Of a DNA stretch of 45,704 bases, positions 1 to 10,300 are shown in pieces. A program made the translations under genes and the position numbers. Origin of the DNA: Bacilli bacterium (GTDB lineage: Bacteria; Bacillota_I; Bacilli_A; ML615J-28; CAG-698); NCBI GenBank assembly GCA_016296945.1, contig JAEDHQ010000007.1, positions 1-45,704 of the forward strand, written 5' to 3'. A model generated the notes under the pieces. It was not told the origin of the DNA and ran no database searches. It saw only the letters and a program-made list of their open reading frames with translations. Every line of letters starts with the position of its first letter. Position 1 is the stretch's first letter.

Positions 1-45
1 AAAAAATCTTTTTCCTATTTATTATAGTAAACTTATAAATTGTTT

Positions 46-924
46 TTAATTGTATTTTTTTAAAAGATTTGTTACTTCATCTTTTAAATCATCGCGTTGT
101 AAGGCAAAATCAATTGTTGCTTCGATAAAACCAATTTTTGAACCAACATCATATCTTCTTCCTTCAAACTTGAAGGCATATACCTTTTCAAATGCAATCA
201 ATCTTTTAATAGCATCTGTTAATTGGATTTCACCACCAACACCTACTTGTTGTGTTTCCAACAATTCAAAAATCTTTGGAGTTAAGACATATCTTCCTAA
301 AACACCAAATTTTGAAGGAGCATTTTCTGGTGCTGGCTTTTCAACCATGTCACTTATTTCACAACTTTCATTACTTCCTTCATTATTTAATTCTCCTTTA
401 GGAGTTATGATTCCATATTTATTTAATGAATCATATTCTACTTCTTGGACACCAACAATACTAGCTTGAACATTATCGAAATAATCAATTAGTTGCTTTA
501 TAGCTGGTCGATCAGGATTATAAACAACATCATCACCTAATAACACAGCAAATGGTTCATCCCCAACAAATGCTTTAGCACAGAGAATAGCATGTCCTAA
601 TCCTCTTTGCTCTTTTTGTCTTACAGAATAAACATTAGCAATATTACTTATTTTCTTAACCAATTCTAATTCTTCTTTTTTATTTCGACTAGCTAAGAAT
701 CCTTCTAATTCCCAACTTCTATCAAAGTGATTTTCAATTGAACTCTTTTGTGAGTTCGTGATAATCAGTATTTCTTCAATACCTGAAGAAACAGCTTCTT
801 CTACAATATATTGAATTGTAGGTTTGTCAATAATTGGAAGCATTTCTTTTGGCATACTCTTTGTAGCTGGTAAAAATCTAGTACCATAACCAGCTGCAGG
901 GATAATTGCTTTTCTTACTTTCAT
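46..924 (-). CDS. galU: UTP--glucose-1-phosphate uridylyltransferase
   Basis: Makes UDP-glucose from UTP and glucose-1-phosphate in the cytoplasm, feeding cell-envelope sugars and glycolipids. The 292-residue product has the full GalU layout. Near the N-terminus it carries the nucleotide-binding signature GYGTRFLPATKSMPKEMLPI, and further on the family motifs VEKPAPENAPS and GRYVLTPKIFELL. Length is normal for bacterial GalU (about 290-300). The start at 924 follows AGAGGTG at a good distance. It stands alone, with its own promoter and a ZIP transporter gene upstream. Nothing looks broken. Confidence 0.96.
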   Translation of the reverse strand: MKVRKAIIPAAGYGTRFLPATKSMPKEMLPIIDKPTIQYIVEEAVSSGIEEILIITNSQKSSIENHFDRSWELEGFLASRNKKEELELVKKISNIANVYSVRQKEQRGLGHAILCAKAFVGDEPFAVLLGDDVVYNPDRPAIKQLIDYFDNVQASIVGVQEVEYDSLNKYGIITPKGELNNEGSNESCEISDMVEKPAPENAPSKFGVLGRYVLTPKIFELLETQQVGVGGEIQLTDAIKRLIAFEKVYAFKFEGRRYDVGSKIGFIEATIDFALQRDDLKDEVTNLLKKYN

Positions 925-950
925 TTTGCACCTCTAAATAATTTTTAAAA

Positions 951-980
951 AGTATATATAGTAATAACTATATTTATCAA
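951..980 (-). promoter_or_regulatory. sigma-A-type promoter of galU
   Basis: On the minus strand TTGATA and TATACT are separated by 18 bases and lie just upstream of the galU ribosome site. Inferred from consensus match and position only. Confidence 0.5.
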
Positions 981-1078
981 GAATTTTATAATATGAAAAC
1001 TCATCCATTCTTATTATATCATTTTTAGTAATAGCAATCAAGAAAATAAAGTATTATATATTTCTTAATGATTAATTT

Positions 1079-1855
1079 TTAACCTAGTAAAACATCTAAA
1101 ACCATCATTAATGAAAAACCAATTGCAAAGAATATAGTTCCAATATGAGAATGCTTTTCTTTAACCATATCAGGAATCAATTCTTCCACAACAACAAATA
1201 ACATTGCACCAGCAGCAAAAGTTAGTAAATAAGGTAAACCCGGATTAAGTATTTTTGCAAATAAAATAGTCACAAGAGCACCTATTGGCTCAACAGCCCC
1301 TGTTAACACTCCGATACCAAATGCCTTTCCTTTTGAGACACCAGAGTTGTTTAATGATACAGAAACAATAGCCCCTTCCGGAAAGTTTTGAACTGCAATT
1401 CCAATTGCAAGAACAATAGCGACACCAATTGTAACTGCACTATTACTAACTTGTGCAGAAGCAATTACTACTCCAACCGCAATGCCTTCAGGAAGATTAT
1501 GTAAACCAACGGCAAGAGAAGTCATAATAGATTTATTCAAATTACACTTCGGACCCTCACATTCTTCACTTCCACTATGTAAATGAGGAATAACTTTATC
1601 AAGAATCATAAAAAAGATAAATCCAATCCAGATACCGATTAATGCTGGAATAACTGCAAAAGTCCCTTTGTCACTTGATACTTCGATTGCAGGAATGATT
1701 AAACTCCATACAGATGCTGCAATCATTACTCCAGCTGCGAATCCAGTAAAGCCTTGTAAGACAGAATCATTCATTTTTTTAAATATAAAGATAAAGGCGG
1801 AACCTAAAACTGTCCCTAAAAAAGGAATTAATACACTAAATACTACTTCATTCAT
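1079..1855 (-). CDS. ZIP-family divalent metal transporter
   Basis: Membrane protein predicted to import zinc or related divalent metals. The 258-residue product has about eight hydrophobic segments. It carries the paired ZIP signatures HNLPEGIAVGV and QNFPEGAIVSV; their His/Asn/Glu residues form the metal site in this family. A short Cys/His-rich loop (HLHSGSEECEGPKC) sits between membrane segments before the first signature and may bind metal. I chose the ATG at 1855 rather than one 18 bases upstream because AGGAGTGAG lies just before it. Single gene with its own promoter. The metal cannot be told from sequence; ZupT/GufA-type zinc uptake is the usual assignment. Confidence 0.9.
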   Translation of the reverse strand: MNEVVFSVLIPFLGTVLGSAFIFIFKKMNDSVLQGFTGFAAGVMIAASVWSLIIPAIEVSSDKGTFAVIPALIGIWIGFIFFMILDKVIPHLHSGSEECEGPKCNLNKSIMTSLAVGLHNLPEGIAVGVVIASAQVSNSAVTIGVAIVLAIGIAVQNFPEGAIVSVSLNNSGVSKGKAFGIGVLTGAVEPIGALVTILFAKILNPGLPYLLTFAAGAMLFVVVEELIPDMVKEKHSHIGTIFFAIGFSLMMVLDVLLG

Positions 1856-1887
1856 TATTCTCACTCCTATCAATTTTAATTCTATTT

Positions 1888-1916
1888 ATTATACAATAAT
1901 AATTTGAAATTAACAA
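1888..1916 (-). promoter_or_regulatory. sigma-A-type promoter of the ZIP transporter gene
   Basis: TTGTTA, a 17-base spacer and a perfect TATAAT on the minus strand, about 30-60 bases upstream of the chosen start. Confidence 0.6.
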
Positions 1917-1937
1917 GATATTATTCATAAAATAAAG

Positions 1938-1972
1938 GTGCTTTACAAAGATAATAAACCTTTATAAAACAC
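1938..1972 (-). terminator. rho-independent terminator after adhE
   Basis: A 13-bp stem with two G-U pairs on the minus strand (GTGTTTTATAAAG / CTTTGTAAAGCAC) and a 9-base loop, followed by CTTTATTTTA. It begins 11 bases past the adhE stop. Confidence 0.7.
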
Positions 1973-1983
1973 ATTTTGTTTAA

Positions 1984-4605
1984 TTATTTTTCCAAAAATT
2001 CTTGCCAATCATAACAGTCAATCATTATTTTTTTCATATCTTCTACAACTGGAACTCGAGGGTTAGCTGGTGAACATTGATCTTCATAAGCTAAGTAAGC
2101 TAATTTTTCCATTGAGTTCATCCATATTTCACGATTAATTCCTTGTGATTCAAAGTTCATTTGAATTCCTACTCTTCTTGCTAAATCACCACATGCCTTT
2201 GCAAATACTTCAACTCCTTCAGCGGTAGTTTCAAATTTTAAACCAATAGCAGCAGCTAGTTCAGCATACTTTTCATCAGCTCGATAATAATTATACTTTG
2301 GCCATGAAGATAGTTTTTGTGGTTTTGTACCATTATATCGAATTGTATGTGGTAATATTATTGCATTAGCGCGTCCATGAGGAACATGGAATTCGCCACC
2401 AATCTTATGAGCCATTGAATGATTCATGCCAAGAAAAGCATTAGCAAATGCCATACCTGCCAAACATGAAGCATTATGCATTTTTTCTCTTGCCTCAGGA
2501 TCTTTTGAACCATTATTATAAGATCTTTCTAAATATTTAAATACCATTTTTACGGCTTGTAATGCAAGACCATCAGTAAAATCATTAGCCAGTGTAGAAA
2601 CATACGCTTCAACAGCATGAGTTAAAACATCCATTCCTGTATCAGCAGTAATCTTTTTTGGTAATGAATATGTAAAGGATGGATCAATAATTGCTACACT
2701 AGGTGTTAAAGAATAATCAGTTAATGGATATTTTTTGTTTTCTTCTTTATCTGTAATTACTGCAAATGGTGTTACTTCTGAGCCTGTTCCTGATGTTGTT
2801 GGAATACATACTAAATGAGCTTTTTTGCCTAATTCTGGATAGCGAAAAGCACGTTTACGAATATCCATAAATTTTTGTTTAAGATCATTGAAGTTTACTT
2901 CCTCATGTTCATAATATAACCACATTCCTTTAGCTGCATCAATTGCGGAACCACCACCTAAAGCAATAATTGTGTCTGGTTCAAAAGATTTCATTAAAGC
3001 GACTCCTTCTAAAACAGTTTGAATTGAAGGATCTGGTTCTACATCACAGAACAATTGATATTGAACAGGGTCTTTTCTTAATCGTAGTTGATCAGTAATC
3101 TTATTTACATATCCTAAGTCAACCATAGATCTATCAGTAACAATTATTACCTTCTTCATTTCCTTCATATCATGAAGATATTCAATTGAATCACGTTCGA
3201 AATAAATCTTACTAGGGATTTTAAACCATTGCATATTATTTCTCCTTCTACCAATCTTTTTAATATTTAATAGGTTAACAGCAGAAACATTATCACCAAC
3301 AGAATTATGCCCATAAGAACCACATCCTAAAGTTAAACTTGGTAAGAATGAATTATAAACATTTCCAATACCACCTAACGTAGCAGGGGAATTCCAAATA
3401 ATTCTAATAGCCGGGATAATATCACCAAATCTAGTAACTAAATCTTTATTTGCACTATGAATCGCTGCAGAATGTCCTAATCCATTAAACTCAACCATAT
3501 TCTTTGAAAGTTCAATACCTTCTTCCGAATTGTTAGCCTTTAAAACAGCAAGCACTGGTGATAATTTTTCTCTAGTTAATGGTTCTAAAACACCGACAGA
3601 GTCACACTTTACCAATAGAATAACTGTTTTTTCAGGGACATCAAATCCAGCATTATTAGCAATGAACTTTGCAGATTGGCCAACAATAGGGGCAAATAAC
3701 TTCGCATTTTCACAATCTTCTTTTGAAGATACTCCAAACATATATTTTTCAAGCATCTTCTTTTCTTTATCATTTACTAAATAACAACCAAATGATTTAA
3801 ATTCTTCTAATGCTTCATTATAGATTTCTTTATCAATTATTACTGCTTGTTCTGACGCACAAATCATTCCATTATCAAATGCTTTTGACATTACAATATC
3901 ATTAACTGCTTGTTTTAAATTACAAGTTTTTTCCATATATGATGGAACATTACCAGCACCAACGCCTAAAGCCGGCTTACCACATGAATATGCTGCTTTA
4001 ACCATTGCATTCCCACCGGTCGCTAAAATCGTAGAAACTCCAGGATGATTCATTAATGCAGATGTAGCCTCCATTGATGGATGTTCTATCCATTGAATAC
4101 AATTCTTTGGTGCTCCAGCAGCGATAGCAGCATCATAAACTACTTTTGCAGCTGCTGCAGAAGATTTTTGAGCACTAGGATGAAAACCAAAAATTATTGG
4201 ATTTCTAGTTTTTAAGCAAATTAAAGACTTAAATATTGCTGTTGATGTAGGGTTTGTAACAGGTGTAATACCCGCTATAACACCAACCGGCTCAGCAATT
4301 TCTGTAATACCGGTAACATCATCTTCATTAATGACACCAACAGTTTTCAGATTTCGCATATTATTTACAACATATTCGCAAGCAAATAAATTCTTGGTAG
4401 CTTTATCTTCAAAAACACCTCGCTTGGTTTCTTCAATAGCCAATTTTGCTAATAATCCGTGTTGGTCTAAAACAGCAACTGATGCTTTTGCAACAATATA
4501 ATCAATTTGTTCTTGTGTATAACTTGCAAACTCTTTCAAACATTCTAACCCTTTTTCCACTAATTGGTTTACTTCTTCTTGAGGACATATACTTTTTTCT
4601 TCCAT
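1984..4605 (-). CDS. adhE: bifunctional acetaldehyde-CoA / alcohol dehydrogenase
   Basis: Reduces acetyl-CoA to acetaldehyde and then to ethanol, reoxidising NADH during fermentation. Members of this family form cytoplasmic spirosome filaments. The 873-residue protein is full length. Residues 1 to about 440 are the CoA-acylating aldehyde dehydrogenase, with the catalytic cysteine C249 in DNGMICASEQ. From about residue 458 onward is the iron-dependent alcohol dehydrogenase, with the NAD-binding ALGGGSAID loop and the metal-binding stretch NHSMAHKIGGEFHVPHG. AAAGGAG precedes the start by about 12 bases, a slightly long gap. It is monocistronic between a promoter and a terminator. A weak cre-like sequence lies upstream. 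Confidence 0.97.
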   Translation of the reverse strand: MEEKSICPQEEVNQLVEKGLECLKEFASYTQEQIDYIVAKASVAVLDQHGLLAKLAIEETKRGVFEDKATKNLFACEYVVNNMRNLKTVGVINEDDVTGITEIAEPVGVIAGITPVTNPTSTAIFKSLICLKTRNPIIFGFHPSAQKSSAAAAKVVYDAAIAAGAPKNCIQWIEHPSMEATSALMNHPGVSTILATGGNAMVKAAYSCGKPALGVGAGNVPSYMEKTCNLKQAVNDIVMSKAFDNGMICASEQAVIIDKEIYNEALEEFKSFGCYLVNDKEKKMLEKYMFGVSSKEDCENAKLFAPIVGQSAKFIANNAGFDVPEKTVILLVKCDSVGVLEPLTREKLSPVLAVLKANNSEEGIELSKNMVEFNGLGHSAAIHSANKDLVTRFGDIIPAIRIIWNSPATLGGIGNVYNSFLPSLTLGCGSYGHNSVGDNVSAVNLLNIKKIGRRRNNMQWFKIPSKIYFERDSIEYLHDMKEMKKVIIVTDRSMVDLGYVNKITDQLRLRKDPVQYQLFCDVEPDPSIQTVLEGVALMKSFEPDTIIALGGGSAIDAAKGMWLYYEHEEVNFNDLKQKFMDIRKRAFRYPELGKKAHLVCIPTTSGTGSEVTPFAVITDKEENKKYPLTDYSLTPSVAIIDPSFTYSLPKKITADTGMDVLTHAVEAYVSTLANDFTDGLALQAVKMVFKYLERSYNNGSKDPEAREKMHNASCLAGMAFANAFLGMNHSMAHKIGGEFHVPHGRANAIILPHTIRYNGTKPQKLSSWPKYNYYRADEKYAELAAAIGLKFETTAEGVEVFAKACGDLARRVGIQMNFESQGINREIWMNSMEKLAYLAYEDQCSPANPRVPVVEDMKKIMIDCYDWQEFLEK

Positions 4606-4644
4606 ACTAAATCAATAAACTCCTTTTTTATTTATTTCTTTAGT

Positions 4645-4673
4645 ATTATATACCTTATTTCAATAAAAATAAA
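4645..4673 (-). promoter_or_regulatory. probable promoter of adhE
   Basis: Perfect TATAAT on the minus strand with a weak TTTATT 17 bases upstream. No Rex-type operator (TTGTGAA..TTCACAA) was found around it. Confidence 0.4.
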
Positions 4674-4734
4674 CGAAATTGCACTGAAAACGTTAATCAA
4701 AAGAATTTGTTATAATCAATATGTCTAAAAAAAA

Positions 4735-4757
4735 GTTTAAAGCATAAAGCTTTAAAC
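4735..4757 (-). terminator. rho-independent terminator of the dfx-FDP-rubredoxin operon
   Basis: Perfect 9-bp stem GTTTAAAGC / GCTTTAAAC with a 5-base loop, followed on the minus strand by eight T. It sits 10 bases past the rubredoxin stop. Confidence 0.88.
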
Positions 4758-4766
4758 CTCATATTT

Positions 4767-4925
4767 TTATTCTTCTTCAAACATATCTTTTCCAACACCA
4801 CATAATAGGCATTCGAAATCTTCTGGTAAATCTTCGAATTTAGTTCCTGGAGCGATTCCTAATTCAGGAGCTCCTTTTTCTTCATCATAAACCCATCCAC
4901 ATGCTTGGCATACATATTTTTTCAT
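4767..4925 (-). CDS. rub: rubredoxin
   Basis: Small iron-sulfur-free electron carrier holding one Fe in four cysteines. In anaerobes it supplies electrons to superoxide reductase and flavodiiron proteins. The 52-residue product reads MKKYVCQACGWVYDEEKG at its start and has the two CxxCG knuckles CQACG (C6, C9) and CLLCG. They are separated by 29 residues, the classical rubredoxin spacing. AGAGAGGA precedes the ATG. It is the last gene of the oxygen-defence operon, 50 bases after the flavodiiron gene, and is closed by a strong terminator. This spacing contrasts with the shortened rubredoxin domain fused to its neighbour. Confidence 0.95.
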   Translation of the reverse strand: MKKYVCQACGWVYDEEKGAPELGIAPGTKFEDLPEDFECLLCGVGKDMFEEE

Positions 4926-4975
4926 ATTTATAATTCCTCTCTTATTATTGATAATTTTTTATTGTTTCATTTATT

Positions 4976-6766
4976 TTATTTGATTTTTTCAAAATCAGAT
5001 GCACCATGTTTACATAATGGACAAACAATGTCTTCTGGTAATTCATCACCTTCATAAACCCATCCACAAATTCTACATACATAACCTTTTTTATTTTCTG
5101 TTTTTGGTTTTGGTTTTACATTTTGATGATAATAACTATAAGTCATTGATTGATCTTTAGATAATACTCTTGCTTCAGTTATTGAACAAATAAACATTCC
5201 ATGTGATTCTAAATCTACATATTGTTCTACTTTAAGAGACATAAATGAATTACAATAACGTTGTAAGAATACTAGTCCATTATCACTTCTTAATACACTT
5301 TCTCCCGCAAATTTATCAACTGTTCTTCCACTTTGGAAACCATATTTTTGGAATATACTAAATGGAGCATCTACTGTTAAACAATTAATATTCATTACAC
5401 CAGTTTGTTTAATTACGTGATGAGAGTAATTTTCTTTATTAATTGTCACAGCAATTCTACTAGGATTAGAAGCAACTTGCGCAACTGTATTTACAATTAA
5501 CCCATTATCTTTTCTACCATCATTACATGTTACGACATATAAACCATATCCAATATTAAATAATGCTTTTAAGTCATTTTTATTAGCAGTAGAATCTTGC
5601 GTTGCAAGGTATTCTTGTGATAATTCATTTGCTAAGGCATCGATTTTTTCCTTAGTATCTTTTTGAACGCTAGATAAAATTGTTACTTCATTTTCACAGA
5701 ATTTAATATTCTTAGATTTTGCAAACATTTCTTTCATCACTTTATTTGCCATTGGAGCCCATGAACCATTTTCAATGAAAGCAACTGTTCTGTTTGAATA
5801 ATTGCGTTCAGTTAAATGATCAATAAATTGTTTCATAAATGGAAAGATTGATGAATTATAAGTAGTAGTTGCTAAAACTAACTTTCCAAATCTAAAAGCA
5901 TCTTCTACTGCTTCAGCCATATCACAACGAGCTAAATCATTGATAACAACCTTAGGACATCCATTGCTCTTTAATTTTTCAGCTAATGACAATACTGCCG
6001 CTTTGGTATTACCATAAATAGAAGTATATGCAATCACAACTCCTTCAGATTCTACTTGATAACTTGACCATATGTTATATAGATTTAAATAATAGCCTAA
6101 ATTTTCAGTTAATACTGGGCCATGTAAAGGACAAATAATATTAATGTCTAATTCGCTAGCTTTTTTTAAGAGATTTTGAACTTGAGCACCATATTTTCCA
6201 ACAATACCAAAATAATATCTTCTTGCTTCACATGCCCAATCTTCTTCGACATCTAAAGCACCAAACTTACCAAATCCATCCGCAGAGAATAAAACTTTAT
6301 CAAATGAATCATATGTAACCATTACTTCTGGCCAATGAACCATTGGTGCAAAGACAAATGTTAATGAGTGATTTCCTAATGATAAAACATCTCCATCATT
6401 AACTACAAGCTTTTTTATATCACTTTGGCCAAAAAATTGATCAATCATTTTAAAAGTTTTATCATTTCCAACAACAGTAGTATTAGGATAAACTTTTAAA
6501 AAATTCATAATATTTGCGGAATGATCAGGTTCCATATGTTGAACAATTAAAAAATCTGGTTTTTCACTTCCTAAAACCTCATTAATGTTATCTAACCATT
6601 GATGAGTAAAATTTTTATCTACAGTGTCAATAACCGCAATATTGGCATCTTTAATTACATAAGAATTGTATGCCATTCCATTAGGAACTACATATTGTCC
6701 TTCGAATAAATCTACTTTGTGATCATTAACGCCTACATAAAAAATATCTTTAGTAACTTTTGTCAT
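4976..6766 (-). CDS. flavodiiron protein with flavin-reductase and rubredoxin domains
   Basis: Reduces O2 to water (or NO to N2O) at a diiron site, protecting the anaerobic cell; soluble and cytoplasmic. The 596-residue protein has four parts. Residues 1-250 are a metallo-beta-lactamase fold with diiron ligands HMEPDH (H77, E79, D81, H82), HWPEV and PLHGP. Residues about 252-395 are flavodoxin-like (TSIYGNTKAAV loop). About 405-545 is a flavin-reductase domain (SNPSRIAVTIN). About 550-596 is a rubredoxin domain with CRICG and CPLCK only 14 residues apart. I chose the ATG at 6766, which overlaps the dfx stop by one base and follows GGAGAAAATA; an upstream in-frame start would lie inside dfx. 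The four-part architecture is less common than plain FprA. O2 versus NO preference cannot be read from sequence. Confidence 0.94.
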   Translation of the reverse strand: MTKVTKDIFYVGVNDHKVDLFEGQYVVPNGMAYNSYVIKDANIAVIDTVDKNFTHQWLDNINEVLGSEKPDFLIVQHMEPDHSANIMNFLKVYPNTTVVGNDKTFKMIDQFFGQSDIKKLVVNDGDVLSLGNHSLTFVFAPMVHWPEVMVTYDSFDKVLFSADGFGKFGALDVEEDWACEARRYYFGIVGKYGAQVQNLLKKASELDINIICPLHGPVLTENLGYYLNLYNIWSSYQVESEGVVIAYTSIYGNTKAAVLSLAEKLKSNGCPKVVINDLARCDMAEAVEDAFRFGKLVLATTTYNSSIFPFMKQFIDHLTERNYSNRTVAFIENGSWAPMANKVMKEMFAKSKNIKFCENEVTILSSVQKDTKEKIDALANELSQEYLATQDSTANKNDLKALFNIGYGLYVVTCNDGRKDNGLIVNTVAQVASNPSRIAVTINKENYSHHVIKQTGVMNINCLTVDAPFSIFQKYGFQSGRTVDKFAGESVLRSDNGLVFLQRYCNSFMSLKVEQYVDLESHGMFICSITEARVLSKDQSMTYSYYHQNVKPKPKTENKKGYVCRICGWVYEGDELPEDIVCPLCKHGASDFEKIK

Positions 6767-7140
6767 TATTTTCTCCACAAGCCATGTAAATTGCAATAAG
6801 CATAAACTGCTTCTACTTCATCACAATCACAAATTCTAAAACAAGCTTTAGGTTCTTGACCAGGTTCTAAATGTCTCATTTGAGTTCCCTTTTTAGTTTG
6901 TAATGAAATCCATTCAATATAGTGTTCAGGTGCCATTGGATGTTCAACACTACCAACAGTTACTTTTACTTTTCCATCTTCTACAACATATTCAGGAATA
7001 TGTTTTTCACGTGATGCTTCAACAGTACCAGCTACTAATTCAGTCATTTTTTGTCCACAGCACATCATTGGTACTCCACTAGATTTTACTACTTCAACTA
7101 GATTTCCGCATCTTTCACAAACATAAAATTTTTGTTCCAT
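6766..7140 (-). CDS. dfx: desulfoferrodoxin (superoxide reductase, two-iron type)
   Basis: Reduces superoxide to hydrogen peroxide without releasing O2. The 124-residue product has both iron centres. The N-terminal desulforedoxin-like centre has C8, C11, C27 and C28 (CERCG, CCG). The catalytic centre has H47, H67, H73, C116 and H119 within EKHIPE, EHPM, EHYIEW and CNLHGLW; the family's catalytic Glu/Lys pair is E45-K46. Length matches the class with both centres. It is the first gene of the operon, coupled to the flavodiiron gene by a one-base stop/start overlap. AAGGAG lies just before the start. Confidence 0.96.
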   Translation of the reverse strand: MEQKFYVCERCGNLVEVVKSSGVPMMCCGQKMTELVAGTVEASREKHIPEYVVEDGKVKVTVGSVEHPMAPEHYIEWISLQTKKGTQMRHLEPGQEPKACFRICDCDEVEAVYAYCNLHGLWRK

Positions 7141-7195
7141 ATAATAATTCTCCTTATATAATAAAATTTCGATTTAACGATTCTCATCATAATAT

Positions 7196-7224
7196 ATTAT
7201 ATCACTATCTAAATAAAAAATAAA
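7196..7224 (-). promoter_or_regulatory. probable promoter of the dfx operon
   Basis: TTTATT, 17 bases, TATAAT on the minus strand upstream of dfx. The -10 overlaps a 12-base AT-only palindrome (7189-7200, ATAATATATTAT), which could be the core of a PerR/Fur-type site but is too AT-rich to be convincing. Confidence 0.4.
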
Positions 7225-7282
7225 TATTTTTAAAACTATTTTTTATGGTATTTAAAATTCTAAAGATTATCCTTTTTTAAAA

Positions 7283-7310
7283 AAGTCATATGGCTTTTAC
7301 CATATGACTT
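7283..7310 (-). terminator. rho-independent terminator of the giant amidase gene
   Basis: Perfect 11-bp stem AAGTCATATGG / CCATATGACTT with a 6-base loop, followed by a T-rich run on the minus strand. It is about 20 bases beyond the stop. Confidence 0.88.
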
Positions 7311-7329
7311 AATGAAATCCTTATCCTTT

Positions 7330-10300
7330 TTATTTAGCATAAATTCCTTCTACAATTGTTGATAAAGTAATAGTTTCTTGTTTATCAGTATCATTATTGA
7401 AGACTGTAATTGTATATTGAACTACTTGAGAAGTTAATTCTTGCTTAATAATTCTTCCTACTTGATTTACATTTGGATTACTACATACAAAGTCAAATTC
7501 ACAATTGCTGTATTTAGACATTCTTTCATATTCAGATTGTACCATCTTAATGAATTCATTCCAAATTTCTAAATCATTTTCTAATAATGGTTGAGGACAA
7601 TCTTTTCCAGAGAAGAAATGATGACCTTTTACTTTAGAGATATCCAAATTATTTCTAATCATAATATCAGCAACTAACATTGCTGTTTTTTGCCATGTAT
7701 ACCATAAATCAGAGCCATAGTTAACAGCAGTTTCAATACCGATGCCATTGCCATTACCACCATTAGAGCAGATTCTACCTTCTGCGATTTGAGAGTAACA
7801 CCACCAAGCAGTACCTAATTGATATTTACCATCTTTCTTGTTTACTGCAAGACCTAAATCATTTAACCATTTATTATCTGTTACAAAGCCACGATTAAAC
7901 TTAGTTTCTTCAGGAACTTTGATTCCAGTATCACGACCATTGATCGCAAATGTTGCCTTTGATGTAATAGTAACTACAGGAATTACAGGATCAGTATCTA
8001 AAACTACAACATCAGTATCACGCCATGCAAATTCACTTCCTGATCCACTATCGCCTGCATGAGCAGCTTTATATTGTTCATCTATTCCTTTATAAATACC
8101 ATCATTACCAGTAGTATAATGAATAGAAGTCGCATTTTGAGATAATGGTTGAGCAAAATATTCAATATGTGCTTTTGCACCAGCAGTAGTATTAAATCCT
8201 GCAGTATAGTGAACTACGATAAATTCAATACTATCCATCTTACGGCTTTCTAATTCCGCACCATATTTTTCATTTGACACTTTATTATAATCTTTATTAA
8301 CTACAAATTTTTCAAATAATAATTTGTTTACGCTACTAATAACATCAGTATAATAGTTAGGAACACCGGCGCCAATACCTAATTCATACCTGATAAATGC
8401 ATTACTATTATGTGAAGCTAAAACTAACTTCATAGCATCACTTAAGTTTTCAGGAACTACTGTTACATATAAATCTTGATAAACTCCTTCTTTACCTTCA
8501 ACACTAGCACGAATTGTAGCAACACCATCAGCAACACCAGTTACTTTACCTTGTGCATCAACAGTCGCAATTTCTGGATTTAAAGAAGTCCAAACGATTG
8601 TACCTTTGTTTTTACCATCAATATATTCACAATTCAATAAAACTTCATTACCAATTTCCACATAAGATTCAGTTTCATAACTAATATCAAAATAAGCAGG
8701 AACTGTTACTTCTAACACAAATTCATCACTCTTTCCACTTGCAGATAATGAAACAACTTTGATTGTTGTTGTACCTTTACTAACAGCTGTAATAACACCA
8801 TTGCTATCAATTGTTGCTACTTCAGGATTACTAGATTCAAACTTAACTAATTTATTAATAGCATCTTCTGGAGCAATAGTCCAAGTTAATTGATAAGTCT
8901 TTAATAATTCTAATTCATTAATCTTATTAGTAATTGCAATGTCTGATACTAAAACTGTTTCTACCCATTTAGCTTTAACAGTTACATTACCTTCAACAAC
9001 TGTAACTTTTGTACCATCATTTGTATACCAACCATCAAATTTATATCCTTCTTTTGTTGGAGAAGGAATTAAATTTCCAGCTGTAACTTTCATTTGAGTA
9101 CCAAATTGAGCCAAAACTAAAGCTTTTTGAACATCAGCATTAGAATAATCTGGGCAATATGATGCAAATGTAGCATTTGAAGATCCACAGCCCTTCATAC
9201 TATGCATTACACCATGCATATAAGCTCTTAATAATGTTCTTCCATTAGGTCCTGGGGCAGTTACTAAAGTAATTACATTTTTATCTCCTTGAGCTAATTT
9301 TGCTAATAATTCATATGTATCAGCAGTATATGATCCGCCATTACTACCATTAAATGCTTTAAGATCTTCTAACATATAGATCCATAACCATTGCCATTTT
9401 GCAAGCATTTCAGCGTTTGCTAAAGCAGTTTTGATTGCAGAAGAACTATTATCATGGAAAGTATCAAATGGAATATCTTTTCCAGCATATTTTACGAAGT
9501 CATCATAGAATGCTTTTCCAATTTCTGCAGATGTTTTATATCCATCTTCAAAAACACCACCATCTAAATCAAATGTAACTGTAAATGTTTCAACTCCAAT
9601 CCATTTACCATAAATTACAGTATCTGCTGTAATTGGAGTGTTGAAATCAAATTCTGTAGTATATAATTCATCACTATACCAGCCAACAAAACTATATCCA
9701 ACTCTTTCAGGCACATCTGGTTTAGCAACAGTTTTATTTTCTTTAACTTCAACAGTTAAATTAATACTATCAAATGTTACTTTATACATTTCAAATGTAG
9801 GTTTCCATAATGCGTATAAAGTATAATTATCAATAATTTGAGTTTCAAAATCAAATGGTTTTGTACAAGCTTCATCAGTAAACCATCCCATAAATTCATA
9901 TTCGAATTTAACAGGATCTGCTGGTTTAACAAATTTTTCAAATACAGTTACTTTATATGCACTCTTATAATATGCCTCTACTAATGCTTTTTGAACTGTC
10001 TCATCTGAGAAATCAGGAGAAACTAATGCAAAGTTTGCATTATCAGTAGAACCTTTTGAGTTATTCATTACACCATGCATATAACTTCTAATTAAGGTTC
10101 TTCCGTTTGGTCCAGGAGCAACAGAATCTTTAATAGCTTCTGTATCGCCAGCAATTAATTTTTCTAATAATGAAATAGTATCAGAAACAAATTCTGGATA
10201 AGCAGGTTCAGTCATGCTTTCTAAATCTGCTTTCATATATTCAAATAACCATTTCCATTTAGCTAACATTTCTGCATTTGATAATGCATCTTTAATTGCA

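Noticed and set aside
50..469. Open frame of 139 codons on the plus strand opposite galU
   Set aside because: Antisense shadow of a clear galU gene, without ribosome site or recognisable protein motif. The same applies to plus-strand frames opposite adhE, the giant amidase, the MacB-like gene (30155-30505, 32345-32650) and bsh.
7189..7200. PerR or Fur box before the superoxide reductase gene
   Set aside because: The palindrome is only A and T and overlaps the -10; in such AT-rich DNA this is expected by chance. Noted only within the promoter entry.
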